A stretch of 33,749 nucleotides of DNA from Verticiella sediminum (GTDB taxonomy: Bacteria; Pseudomonadota; Gammaproteobacteria; Burkholderiales; Burkholderiaceae_B): the NCBI RefSeq assembly GCF_007558815.1, contig NZ_VLTJ01000017.1:1-33749 (forward strand). The letters run 5' to 3'. Shown here in pieces: positions 1 to 8,102 of this stretch. The notes below the pieces were generated by a model. That model was not told the DNA's origin. It did no database searches and saw only the letters and a list, made by a program, of their open reading frames with translations. Every line of letters begins with the position of its first letter. Position 1 is the first letter of the stretch. The position numbers and the translations under genes were made by a program.

Positions 1-23
1 GCGCCGGCTGCCCTGGCCGGCGC
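1..23. terminator. GC-rich hairpin beyond the terC-family gene
   Basis: A perfect 7-bp inverted repeat (GCGCCGG at 1-7, CCGGCGC at 17-23, 9-base loop) lies just past the stop of the minus-strand TerC gene. A T-tract for that strand would fall outside the window, so terminator function cannot be confirmed. Confidence 0.35.
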
Positions 24-49
24 AACAGCGGCAGCCCCCCGCACCCGCA

Positions 50-1084
50 TCAACGCGGCGGCTCGTCCTTGCGATTGCGCTGTGAGGATTTTGCGCTGAA
101 CGGGTAGGCGCTGCCCGTGCTCACGCCCGGCTTGGGCGGGATGCGCAGCGACAGCACCATGGTCGCGCCCAGGATGAGGGCGGTGGCGAGCAAGGACCAT
201 TGCACCGGGATGTGGTAGAGGTCGATCAGCAGCATCTTCGTGCCGATCAGCACCAGGACCAGCGCCAGCCCATAGGGCAGCAGATGAAAGCGCTCGTGCA
301 GGCTGGCCAGCAGGAAGTACATCGCGCGCAGGCCCAGGATCGCGAACACGTTGGAGGTGAGCACGATGAACGGGTCGGTGGTGATGGCGAAGATCGCCGG
401 AATCGAGTCCACCGCGAACACCACGTCGATGATCCCGATCAACAGGATCACCATCAGCAGCGGCGTGGCCACCTTGTGTCCGTCGATGCGCGTGAAGAAG
501 CGTTCGCCGTCGTAGTCCGGCGAGATGCGCACACGCCGGCGCAGCCAGTTCAGGGCCGGGTTGTTGTCCAGGTCGGGTTCCTGGCCGGCGGCCCACCACA
601 TCTTGATGCCGGTGAACACCAGGAACGCGCCGAACACGTAGAGAATCCAGTGGAACTGCGCAATCATCCACGCGCCGATCAGGATCAGGATGGCGCGCAG
701 CACCAGCGCGGCGAGAATGCCGAGCATGAGCACGCGCTTCTGGTATTCCGCGGGCACCGCGAAATAGGTGAACAACATCAGGAAGACGAAGATGTTGTCG
801 ACGGCCAGGGCCTTTTCCACCACGTAGCCGGTGATGAATTCCAGCGCCTTGTCGTTGGCTACGGCGCGGGCCGTGGGGTCATCGCCCATGCCGCCCAGCC
901 ACCACCACAGCAGGCCGACGAAAACGAAGCTGGTGGCTACCCAGATGATGGACCAGATGGCGGCCTCGCGCATGGAGACCTTGTGGGCGCCCTGGCGGTT
1001 CATCGCGAAGAAGTCGATGAGCAGGGCAATGATGACGAAGGCCGCAAACAGCGACCACAGCAGCGGTGTGCCGGTTGAGATCAT
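50..1084 (-). CDS. TerC/Alx-family integral membrane protein (probable Mn2+ exporter)
   Basis: A 344-residue polytopic inner-membrane protein of the TerC family, whose E. coli relative Alx and Bacillus relatives are linked to manganese export. The family acidic signatures are visible: a segment with AVDN around residues 94-97, and DVVFAVDSIPAIFAI around residues 220-234 with Asp220 and Asp226 in a membrane helix. About eight or nine hydrophobic segments are seen, with a hydrophilic loop near residues 165-205. Length is normal for the family. The ATG at 1084 is preceded by a weak AGG. A yybP-ykoY riboswitch occupies the leader, so expression is probably switched on by excess Mn2+, which supports a metal-efflux role over tellurite resistance. 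Family assignment is firm; the ion is inferred from the riboswitch. Confidence 0.93.
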   Translation of the reverse strand: MISTGTPLLWSLFAAFVIIALLIDFFAMNRQGAHKVSMREAAIWSIIWVATSFVFVGLLWWWLGGMGDDPTARAVANDKALEFITGYVVEKALAVDNIFVFLMLFTYFAVPAEYQKRVLMLGILAALVLRAILILIGAWMIAQFHWILYVFGAFLVFTGIKMWWAAGQEPDLDNNPALNWLRRRVRISPDYDGERFFTRIDGHKVATPLLMVILLIGIIDVVFAVDSIPAIFAITTDPFIVLTSNVFAILGLRAMYFLLASLHERFHLLPYGLALVLVLIGTKMLLIDLYHIPVQWSLLATALILGATMVLSLRIPPKPGVSTGSAYPFSAKSSQRNRKDEPPR

Positions 1085-1120
1085 GACGAGACCTGTATCT
1101 TTCGGTTAGGTTGAACGAAA

Positions 1121-1260
1121 CCCCCTCCGGTCTCGCCAGCCGCAGAAACTGCGGTCCGCGGCGCCGGGCGACGCCGCTCCCATGGAGCGGCGATCACCGT
1201 ATTGACGGCGCTGCGGGAGCCTGTGAGGCCCCGGCTACTCCCCGTGAGCGACGGAAAGCC
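1121..1260 (-). promoter_or_regulatory. yybP-ykoY (manganese) riboswitch
   Basis: Read on the minus strand, the TerC leader contains the hallmark parts of this riboswitch in the right order. The first conserved loop GGGGAGTAGCC is at 1243-1233. The second conserved strand GCCGTCAATACGG starts at 1209. The closing strand CTGGCGAGACC runs from about 1139 to 1129. A P1 helix can be drawn between CUUUCCG (1258-1252) and CGGAGGG (1129-1123), with G-U pairs. The aptamer ends about 37 bases before the ATG. Such elements sense Mn2+ and usually turn on the downstream exporter; in E. coli alx the element also responds to alkaline pH. The motif match is direct; ligand response is inferred from the family. 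Confidence 0.9.
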
Positions 1261-1400
1261 GTGCCGAGCGGGCGGGCATTCACCCATACCGCTGCCGGCC
1301 GGCGTCCGTCACGGGCTGCAGTTGCGGCCCGCGTGCCGCCCGCCAGGCCTGCAACGGGGCAGGGCCGGGAGGGCGAGCGCCGCGGATCGCGTGCGTGGCG

Positions 1401-1409
1401 TATATAGCA
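1401..1409 (-). promoter_or_regulatory. Extended -10 promoter candidate for the riboswitch/TerC transcript
   Basis: On the minus strand the sequence reads TGCTATATA, an extended -10 (TGn + TATAnT-like), about 140 bases upstream of the riboswitch aptamer. No convincing -35 is seen, as is common for extended -10 promoters. It is the best promoter candidate between the helicase stop and the riboswitch. Confidence 0.45.
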
Positions 1410-1413
1410 ATGA

Positions 1414-1436
1414 GCGCGCCCGGCAGGCTGGCGCGC
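1414..1436 (-). terminator. Possible hairpin after the helicase gene
   Basis: A perfect 7-bp all-GC stem (GCGCGCC 1414-1420 with GGCGCGC 1430-1436, 9-base loop) lies just past the helicase stop. No U-tract follows, so it is at best a weak intrinsic terminator. It sits directly upstream of the candidate TerC promoter. Confidence 0.3.
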
Positions 1437-1441
1437 CGGGC

Positions 1442-4267
1442 TCAGGCGCGAGCGCGCCGTGCGCCCGCAGGCTTGTATTCGCAAGCCGGGTAGTTGGAGC
1501 AGCAGGCGAAGTCGCCATACGCCCCGGTGCGCGTCACGATCACGCCCTGGCCGCAGGCGGGGCAGGCGGTGTCAGCCTGCGCGTCGGTGTGCAGCATCGT
1601 CACCGTGAGCCGATGTTCGGACACCAGTTCGCGCAGAAAGCGCGAGCGTTCGCCCTTGACCGTGAACAGGGCGACCGAACGGCGCGCGCGGGTCAGCGCC
1701 ACGTAGAAGAGCCGGCGCTCTTCGCTGTCGGGGTAGGCGTCGGCGCTCGGCATGGCCAGGGCAAGCACCGGGTCGTCCTGGCGCGTGTCGGGAAAGCCCA
1801 GGCCGCGCTCGGCACCGAGCATGGCAGGCAGGATCACATAGTCGGCCTCGCTGCCCTTGGCGAGGTGAATGGAAAGAAAACCGAGTTCCAGCCATTTCCC
1901 GTAGCGCGAGCGCCAGTTCGTCGGCAGGTAGGCAGCATCCGAGTGGTAGCGCCCGAGCACGAATACCGAGCACTTCCTGGACGGCTCGGCCGACGCGGGG
2001 CGGCTCTTGCGGAGCATGGCGGACGCAGGCTGTGTGGCGTCGGTCCCCGCGTGCGTCTCGCGCCGGATGCGCTCGCACAGCCGGCGCAGGAAGTCGTCGA
2101 TGGCCTCGCTCAGTTGGGCCCTGCCGGCTACCTCGAACGCCTGGACGACCGGCTCCCGGGATGGCGCATCCGAGCGTACCGCTTTGCCGATCTGCGCGGG
2201 GTTCTTCGACACGAAGCGGCTGGACAGGTCGCATAGCGCTTGCGGGCAGCGAAACGTTCGCTCGAGCTTCAGCGTCTGCCCGGGCCCGAAGAAAGCATGA
2301 AAGCGGGTCATGACCGACAGGTCCGCCCCGGCGTAGCGGTTGATCGACTGCCAGTCGTCGCCGACCGCGCACAGATGGCGGCCCGGCGCGCGCACCAGCG
2401 CCCGGCACAGCCGGGCACGGGCGTTGGAGGCGTCCTGGAACTCGTCGGCAAGCACCACATCGAAGGGCGAGTCGCAACTGCTCGTCTCCAGGTGCCGGGC
2501 CGCGGCATTGAGCATGTCCTCGAAGTCGATCCCGCCGTCGGCGGCCAGGGCCGCGTCCCAGGCGGCCATGACGGGCAGGGCGATGTCCAGGAACATCCGG
2601 TAGCGCACATTGAAGGCGCTTTCGGGCAGGGCCGCCACCCGCTGGCGCAGCGCGGCCGGGGACAGGCCGTTGCTCTTGGCGTGGCTGATGAAAGTGCGGA
2701 TCAGTCCGACGAGTTCGGGCGTCGCCACCGGCGTCTTGCCACGGGGCGGAACCGGGCGATCGGGGTTGGGGGCCAGCACGATGCCGCGCGCGCTGAGTTC
2801 GCGGGCCAGGTGCGCGAGCAGCGTTCCCGATCGGAGTTGGTGCGAAGCGGTCTCGATCAAATGCGTGCCCCGGGCCCGATGCAGCTCCCGCTTCCAGGCG
2901 ACGCCTTGCTCGTAGCGATCGAAGGCGGCGGGGGCGCGGCCCTGGGCATCCAGCGCGAAATGCTCGTGGTAGAGATCGATGTCCGGATAGTAGAAGTCGG
3001 GACGGTACTGGCGGTAGTGCGCGTTCGCCGTGGCGTGCGCGTAGGGCCTTTCGTACTCGTAGTTCACACCGTTGTAGAAGAGCCAGTCCGCGATGATGCA
3101 CTCCTCCCGGCTGCGCACCCTTTCGCCGCGCAGCGTCCTGATGTACCCCTTGCCATCGCGGTCCCAGGCGTCCGGCTGGGTCGGCGCGCCGAAGGGCGGC
3201 AGGTCGGCGCGGAATACCGTGCGGAACATGTCCCAGTTCGTGCGGAACTCGCTCGAGCCGTCCTTGAGCCCATCGACCAGTGCCGTCAGCTTCCCGATGC
3301 CCAGGGCCGGGTCCACCGCCCAGTTCGGCACGTCGGGCTTGGTGCCGGTGGCCTTTGCGATGATGCGTAACCCCAGCGCGTGGAAGGTCGATGCCTCGAC
3401 GCCGGCGTCTGCCATGCCGACGCGTTCGAACGCCTGGTCGGCGCGTCGCTGCAGCTCGTCCGCGGCGCGCTTGTTGAACGCCAGCAGGACGATGCGCTCC
3501 GGACGCGCGATCCCGCGATGCACCGCATACGCAGCCTTGGCCACCATCGTCGAGGTCTTGCCGGAACCGGCGGCAGCGACCACGAGCACTCGGTTGTCGA
3601 AGCAGGTGGCCGCCCGCGCCTGCTCTTCCGACAAGGGTCTGGATTCGAGGCGGTCGAACAGCTCGCGGCATTCGGCAAGCTCGCGCTGGACATGCCGTTC
3701 GTTCAGTTCCGACCACGCCTTGGGCCAATCGCCGTCCCAGGCGCGCAGGTGCCTGCGGGTATCGTCCGGGCCGTCGGCCAGGAGCGCCGCAACCCCGGCG
3801 TCCTTCAGCAGTTGCTGCAGGTGTGCGGCGTCGATTCCCAGATGCGACTTGCGCTCGAGCAGGGCCTGCTGCTGCTCGGACGTGAACCAGCGGCGCTGCG
3901 TCTCGGCACGCTTCATCTGGCTGAAGGCCTCGTCCATCCAGGCCTTGACCCGCGCGTAGCCTTCCTTGAACTGGCGAATGCGGCCCCGGGCCAGGACGGC
4001 GGCGGCAAGCGCCGCTTCGAGCTCCTGCGCCATGCGATTGGGCAGGCCGCGCACACGGACGCGCCGGCCGTGCGGCGTGTCCAGGGTCAGCGTCGTCCAG
4101 ACCATGCCGCGGCGCAGGTGCAGCGGCGAGGCTTCCGTGAGCGGGGCGGCGTGCGCTTGCCCGTCGACCAGAAGCTCGAGCATCTGCTCCGTCAGGCGCA
4201 GCCGCCATGGCGCCGCCCTGGCGATGAGCCGCCCCCAGACGGAGGGCCTCCATTCCGTGACCACCAC
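1442..4267 (-). CDS. helD: HelD-like superfamily 1 DNA helicase with inserted nuclease-like domain and C-terminal zinc finger
   Basis: A 941-residue UvrD/Rep-superfamily helicase. The N-terminal about 90 residues resemble the helicase IV N-terminal domain. Motif I is AAAGSGKTST (231-240), motif II DEFQD (608-612), motif III AVGDDWQSINRYAG (about 634-647), motif IV TFRCP (671-675), motif V LSIHLAKGSEADYVI (798-812) and motif VI RRLFYVALTRAR (851-862). Relative to E. coli HelD (684 residues) there is an insertion around residues 385-475 with RPDFYYPDIDLYHEHF and a following K/E cluster, resembling a PD-(D/E)XK nuclease core. At the C-terminus, Cys902, Cys905, Cys922/923 and Cys929 form a topoisomerase-type C4 zinc finger. 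The start is a GTG at 4267, with GGCGGAG about 12 bases upstream. Probable role: unwinding and processing DNA in repair. Helicase assignment is firm; nuclease activity is inferred. Confidence 0.92.
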   Translation of the reverse strand: MVVTEWRPSVWGRLIARAAPWRLRLTEQMLELLVDGQAHAAPLTEASPLHLRRGMVWTTLTLDTPHGRRVRVRGLPNRMAQELEAALAAAVLARGRIRQFKEGYARVKAWMDEAFSQMKRAETQRRWFTSEQQQALLERKSHLGIDAAHLQQLLKDAGVAALLADGPDDTRRHLRAWDGDWPKAWSELNERHVQRELAECRELFDRLESRPLSEEQARAATCFDNRVLVVAAAGSGKTSTMVAKAAYAVHRGIARPERIVLLAFNKRAADELQRRADQAFERVGMADAGVEASTFHALGLRIIAKATGTKPDVPNWAVDPALGIGKLTALVDGLKDGSSEFRTNWDMFRTVFRADLPPFGAPTQPDAWDRDGKGYIRTLRGERVRSREECIIADWLFYNGVNYEYERPYAHATANAHYRQYRPDFYYPDIDLYHEHFALDAQGRAPAAFDRYEQGVAWKRELHRARGTHLIETASHQLRSGTLLAHLARELSARGIVLAPNPDRPVPPRGKTPVATPELVGLIRTFISHAKSNGLSPAALRQRVAALPESAFNVRYRMFLDIALPVMAAWDAALAADGGIDFEDMLNAAARHLETSSCDSPFDVVLADEFQDASNARARLCRALVRAPGRHLCAVGDDWQSINRYAGADLSVMTRFHAFFGPGQTLKLERTFRCPQALCDLSSRFVSKNPAQIGKAVRSDAPSREPVVQAFEVAGRAQLSEAIDDFLRRLCERIRRETHAGTDATQPASAMLRKSRPASAEPSRKCSVFVLGRYHSDAAYLPTNWRSRYGKWLELGFLSIHLAKGSEADYVILPAMLGAERGLGFPDTRQDDPVLALAMPSADAYPDSEERRLFYVALTRARRSVALFTVKGERSRFLRELVSEHRLTVTMLHTDAQADTACPACGQGVIVTRTGAYGDFACCSNYPACEYKPAGARRARA

Positions 4268-4313
4268 GCGCTTGTGCTCCGCCTGCGAATCCCGCGTTCA
4301 TTCTTGGGGCGCG

Positions 4314-4319
4314 AGTATA
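4314..4319 (-). promoter_or_regulatory. Possible -10 box for the helicase gene
   Basis: TATACT on the minus strand, about 47 bases before the helicase GTG, matches the sigma-70 -10 consensus at 5 of 6 positions. No good -35 is visible. It would give the helicase its own promoter, separate from the catabolic operon ending at 4327. Confidence 0.3.
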
Positions 4320-4326
4320 CGGGGGA

Positions 4327-5487
4327 TCAGGCCGAGGCGTGCGCAGCGACGCCCAGCCGCACCGGGCCCGGCGTGTCGAGCAGCGCACGAGAGATCAGCC
4401 GCCTGTGCTCGTAGGTCGACCCCGCGCGCAATCCCCAGGACGCCGTTCTGCGGTACCAGAGGTTGATGTCGAATTCGGCCATGAAGCCGATGCCGCCATG
4501 CATCTGTTGCGCGGAACGGCAAGCCATGAGGCACTTCTCGTTGGCGAAGGATTTGGCTTGAGCGACTTCGATCCGTGCAGGCAGCCCCTGGCTGAGGCGC
4601 CATACGGCTTCCCGGCTGAGAAGCTGCACGCCATCGACGGCATTGAGCATGTCGGCCGCCAGATGCTGTATCGCCTGAAAGGCCCCGATGGGCTGGCCGA
4701 AGGCCTCGCGCTGCGTAACATACGCGGCGGCGAGTTCCGTCGCTTTGCGGGCGGCGCCCTGCATCTGGCAGGCCGTGAACACCGCCGCGTAATCCATCAG
4801 GTCGTCGAGCGCTGCCTGCCCTGCACCGAGCAGGCGTTCCGCGGGTACGCGCACACGCTCGAAAGCCACGCAGCATTCCTGATCCTTGGCGAGCGGCCGC
4901 AAGCGCTCGACCTGGATGCCGGGGGCCGCGGTGTCCACGAGAACCAGCGCCAGCCCGGGGGCCCGCCCCGCTTCTTCGACGCGGACCGCCGTCAGGCAAT
5001 GCGTAGCGTTCTGAAAATCGGCGACGAAGCATTTTCGCCCGGACAGCACCAGCGCGTCGCCATCGCGCTGCGCGGTCATGGCGATGCCTTCGGGCGACCA
5101 CCGGCCGGACTGCTCCTGTACTGCGAAGCTCAGGATCATCTCGCCGCTGACGACGGCAGACAGCACGGCCTTGTGCGACGCGTTGCCGTATTTCTCGATG
5201 AGCAGGGCCGGCACAAGCGTGGAAAGCACCGGCAGCGGCGCGATATGGCGGCCCAGCTCCTCGAAGAGCAGGGCCGCGTAGGTCAGTGGCAGGGCCTGGC
5301 CGCCGTACCGTTCAGGTAGCGACAGGCCCAGCCAGCCCAGCGCGGCGAATGTCTTCCAGAGAGAAGCCGAATACCCGCTTTCGTTCCGTTCGGCATCCCT
5401 TACCACGGCCGGATCGCATTCCACCGACAGAAAGCTCCTGAGGGTTTCCAGAACGAGTGTTTCCTGTTCATCCAACAAGACGTCCAT
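4327..5487 (-). CDS. Acyl-CoA dehydrogenase family protein, small partner (last gene of catabolic operon)
   Basis: A 386-residue flavin acyl-CoA dehydrogenase. Family marks include GLSLPERYGGQ (about 53-63) in the N-terminal helical domain, a middle beta domain, and a C-terminal MHGGIGFMAEFDINLWYRR. The ATG at 5487 is chosen over an upstream in-frame ATG because AGGGAAA lies just before it and the family N-terminus starts there (MDVLLDEQETLV). By eye the usual catalytic Glu position before the C-terminal G-S/T-x segment is Ala (LRAGSTYEHRR), and the alternative isovaleryl-CoA-dehydrogenase position is not Glu either. With a second, different acyl-CoA dehydrogenase ending 20 bases upstream, this suggests a subunit of a heteromeric enzyme, as known for actinobacterial steroid-side-chain FadE pairs. 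Substrate unknown. Confidence 0.88.
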   Translation of the reverse strand: MDVLLDEQETLVLETLRSFLSVECDPAVVRDAERNESGYSASLWKTFAALGWLGLSLPERYGGQALPLTYAALLFEELGRHIAPLPVLSTLVPALLIEKYGNASHKAVLSAVVSGEMILSFAVQEQSGRWSPEGIAMTAQRDGDALVLSGRKCFVADFQNATHCLTAVRVEEAGRAPGLALVLVDTAAPGIQVERLRPLAKDQECCVAFERVRVPAERLLGAGQAALDDLMDYAAVFTACQMQGAARKATELAAAYVTQREAFGQPIGAFQAIQHLAADMLNAVDGVQLLSREAVWRLSQGLPARIEVAQAKSFANEKCLMACRSAQQMHGGIGFMAEFDINLWYRRTASWGLRAGSTYEHRRLISRALLDTPGPVRLGVAAHASA

Positions 5488-5507
5488 CTTCGCTTTTCCC
5501 TGAATGT

Positions 5508-6749
5508 TCAAACCCTGGCTGCCCGCGTTCCTGCCACGCCGGCTGGCCTGGGCATGCCCAGGCCCTTGCGTGCGATCTGATCGCGCATGACCTGGACGCT
5601 GCCGTGGTTGACCGTGGACTGGAATGCGCCCAGGAGGTTGTGCGCGAAGACTCCCGAATCGATGGCGCCCGGCGATCCGTTCAGCAGTTCGGCATGCGGG
5701 CCGAGAATCTGGCCGATCGCTTCGGTGGCACGCACGCCGTGTTCGGGCCCCGCGACTTTTTCTCCCGAACCTTCGTAGCTGAAACTGCCGGCGCGCGCCG
5801 CGATGGAAAGGCTGCGCATCGTCATCAGCCGGCACATCTGCGCCTCGGTCCAGAGATCTGCCACTTTGTCGCGTACGGCGGGGTCATGGCTCAGGTGCCC
5901 GACGGCGGCGTCACCGGACTTGAGAAGGTTCACGACATCCTCGGTCCTGCGGACCGACATCAGGTATCGCCATGCGCCGACCCGGTCCAGGTTGAGGCCG
6001 CGCTGCGTCACGTTCCAACCGTCGCCTTCCTGGCCCAGCAGGCAGGACGCGGGCACTTTCACGTTGTCGAAGAACACCTCGTTGGTGCGCGCCTCTCCGT
6101 AGGTGGTGTGAGGCGGCGCCTGGGGCTCGTTCTGGATCGTCCACAAGGGCCGGACGGTGATGCCGGGCGTGTCCATGGGCACGAGAAACACCGACAGACC
6201 GGCTTGCCGGCGCGACTCAGGATCGGTGCGGGCAAGCAGAAAGATGTGCGTCGCGTTCTGAGCGTTGGTGGTGTAGATTTTCTGGCCGTTGACGACGTAC
6301 TCATCGCCTTCGCGAATCGCACGGCAGCGGATTCCCGCCAGGTCCGTGCCGCAGTGCGGCTCGCTATAGCCCTGGCAGAAGCTGATCTGCAGGCGGGCGC
6401 AGCCGGGCAGGAACTCGCGCTTCTGCTCCTCGGTGCCGCAAGCCAGCACCGCGGGTCCCCCCGTGCCGCCGCCGCCGACGCGCATATCGCAAGCCCGGAT
6501 GAACTCCTCTTCCACAATGTACTGGGTGACGAGGCTTCCCCCCTGTCCGCCGTATTCCTTGGGCCAACTGATGGCCAGCCAGCCGCGACGAAAGATCGCA
6601 TCCTGCACGGCAAGCAGTGCAGGGCCCTTGCCTCGCCCGGCGTGCGCGTCGGCAAGTTCTCTGCGCACGTCGTCGGTGATGTGTTCGCGGATGAAGCTGC
6701 GCACCGAGGCTCGCAGCGACTCTTCCTCTGCGCTGAAAGCGAAATCCAT
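5508..6749 (-). CDS. Acyl-CoA dehydrogenase family protein, large partner
   Basis: A 413-residue acyl-CoA dehydrogenase. It shows the N-terminal LAISWPKEYGGQGGS, the FAD/substrate stretch SFCQGYSEPHCGTDLAGI, VNGQKIYTTNAQNATHIFLLART, and the C-terminal QVMRDQIARKGLGMPR. AAGGAG lies about 9 bases before the ATG at 6749. Compared by eye with medium-chain dehydrogenase, the catalytic Glu position just before the C-terminal G-S/T is His (NHGSVQVMR). At the isovaleryl-type position there is Asp (GLNLDRVGAW). It therefore has either a noncanonical base or shares its active site with the neighbouring dehydrogenase gene. Encoded between a CoA-transferase and a second dehydrogenase, it probably introduces a double bond into a CoA ester made by the transferase. 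Confidence 0.9.
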   Translation of the reverse strand: MDFAFSAEEESLRASVRSFIREHITDDVRRELADAHAGRGKGPALLAVQDAIFRRGWLAISWPKEYGGQGGSLVTQYIVEEEFIRACDMRVGGGGTGGPAVLACGTEEQKREFLPGCARLQISFCQGYSEPHCGTDLAGIRCRAIREGDEYVVNGQKIYTTNAQNATHIFLLARTDPESRRQAGLSVFLVPMDTPGITVRPLWTIQNEPQAPPHTTYGEARTNEVFFDNVKVPASCLLGQEGDGWNVTQRGLNLDRVGAWRYLMSVRRTEDVVNLLKSGDAAVGHLSHDPAVRDKVADLWTEAQMCRLMTMRSLSIAARAGSFSYEGSGEKVAGPEHGVRATEAIGQILGPHAELLNGSPGAIDSGVFAHNLLGAFQSTVNHGSVQVMRDQIARKGLGMPRPAGVAGTRAARV

Positions 6750-6797
6750 GAGTGTTTTCTCCTTGCGTCGGAATGCCTGGTTTCCGTCTGCGCTACT

Positions 6798-8027
6798 TCA
6801 AAGCCTGATGGCCTCTTCCCGCAGCAGTTGCTCCACCTCGTCATCGGAGTAGTCGAAGCGGGCCAGAATCTCCCGGGTGTCCTGGCCGACCTTGGGGCGG
6901 CCGGGCCATCTGACCTTGCCCGGGGCACGGCGAAAGCGGGGGACGACCCCCTGTATCCGCAGCTTGCCCAGCACGGCGTCGTCGATCTCGATGAAGGTCT
7001 CGCGCTCGATCACGTGGCGATCGGTAAAGAGCTGTTCGACGTCATAGACGGGGCCGGCGACCACGCCCGCCCGCTCGAAAACGTCCAGCACTTCCTGCAG
7101 CGTGTGCCGGCGTACCCAGTCGGCGACGGCACCGTCGCATTCGGCCAGCTTCAGCATGCGCTGCGGATTGGTCTGCAGATCGGGTCGCGCCGCCAGGTCG
7201 GATCGGCCGATGGCATTGAAAAGACGCCTGGCGCCGGAGTTGGCCGCGGCCGAGACTGCGATCCAGCGGTGGTCGGAGCTCTGGTAGGTGTTGCGCGGGG
7301 TCGTCCACGTGGAGCGATTGCCGCGCCGCCGGCCGATCACGCCGAGTTGGTCGTAGTCGATGGCCATCGCGCCCAGCAGGGAGAGCATGGGTTCATAGAG
7401 GCTGATCTCGATGTCGTCGCCGATACCGCCGTTCCTGGACCGATTGACGAGCGCGGCCAGCACCGACATGGCGCCAGTCATCGCGGCGACCCCATCGGCG
7501 ATGGGGTAGGCGGGCAAGGTCGGCGGGCCGTCGGCTTCGCCCGTTGTGTGAGCGAAGCCGCTGAAGGCCTCGGCCAGCGTGCCCATGCCGGGGCGAGAAC
7601 TGTAAGGGCCGGTTTGTCCATAGCCGCTGATGTGCAGCATGACTAGGCCGGGGTTGAGCGCCGAAAGCGTTTCGTAATCCAGGCCCCAGCCGGCGAGCTT
7701 GCCGGGACGGAAATTCTCGATGAGCACGTCCGCCGTCGCTGCGATGCGACGCACCACAGCCGCGCCGGCGGGATGTCTTATGTCCGCGGCCACCAACTGT
7801 TTGCCGCGGTTGGTCACTCGCCACCAGAGCGGTTCGTCGTTCTTCGAGCGGCCCATTCTCCTGACTTCATCGCCCTTGAGGGGTTCGATCTTGATGACAT
7901 CGGCGCCCAGATCGGCAAGGTAGGCCGAGGCCATGGGCCCGGCAAAGAGCATGCCTATTTCCAGCACGTTGATTCCGACCAGCGGTCCCTGGGCGGGCGG
8001 GGCGGATTGCTCGGTCTTGCGTTGCAT
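6798..8027 (-). CDS. CaiB/BaiF family (class III) CoA-transferase
   Basis: A 409-residue class III CoA-transferase that moves CoA from a donor thioester, often succinyl-CoA, to a carboxylate. The family start GINVLEIGMLFAGPMASAYLADLGADVIKIEP is at about residues 18-49. The nucleophilic Asp that forms the glutamyl-type anhydride in this family is Asp178, in YPIADGVAAMTG. NFRPGKLAGWGLDYETL (about 105-121) is also typical. Length is normal. No strong ribosome binding site precedes the ATG at 8027, so the exact start is less certain. It lies 75 bases after the PrpD-like gene and 48 before the dehydrogenase pair. The likely role is activation of the pathway substrate. Relatives act on itaconate, glutarate, mesaconate, carnitine, formate and others; the acceptor here cannot be read from sequence. 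Confidence 0.92.
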   Translation of the reverse strand: MQRKTEQSAPPAQGPLVGINVLEIGMLFAGPMASAYLADLGADVIKIEPLKGDEVRRMGRSKNDEPLWWRVTNRGKQLVAADIRHPAGAAVVRRIAATADVLIENFRPGKLAGWGLDYETLSALNPGLVMLHISGYGQTGPYSSRPGMGTLAEAFSGFAHTTGEADGPPTLPAYPIADGVAAMTGAMSVLAALVNRSRNGGIGDDIEISLYEPMLSLLGAMAIDYDQLGVIGRRRGNRSTWTTPRNTYQSSDHRWIAVSAAANSGARRLFNAIGRSDLAARPDLQTNPQRMLKLAECDGAVADWVRRHTLQEVLDVFERAGVVAGPVYDVEQLFTDRHVIERETFIEIDDAVLGKLRIQGVVPRFRRAPGKVRWPGRPKVGQDTREILARFDYSDDEVEQLLREEAIRL

Positions 8028-8102
8028 CAGAGAGGTTCCGAAAAGCGAGAGGGGGTGGAGTCGGAAGTGTCGAAAGGCTGGACGCGGCCCCGGCGCCTGC
8101 GC

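Noticed and set aside
50-1084. Annotating the TerC protein as a tellurite-resistance gene.
   Set aside because: No other ter genes are present and the leader has a manganese riboswitch, which points to metal homeostasis.
1572-4388. A 938-codon minus-strand open frame overlapping the helicase.
   Set aside because: Its translation is Arg/Pro/Ala-rich without motifs, while the overlapping frame has all seven helicase motifs.
5457-7646. A 729-codon open frame on the plus strand.
   Set aside because: It is antisense to the two acyl-CoA dehydrogenase genes and the CoA-transferase gene, shows no domain, and arises from high-GC codon bias.
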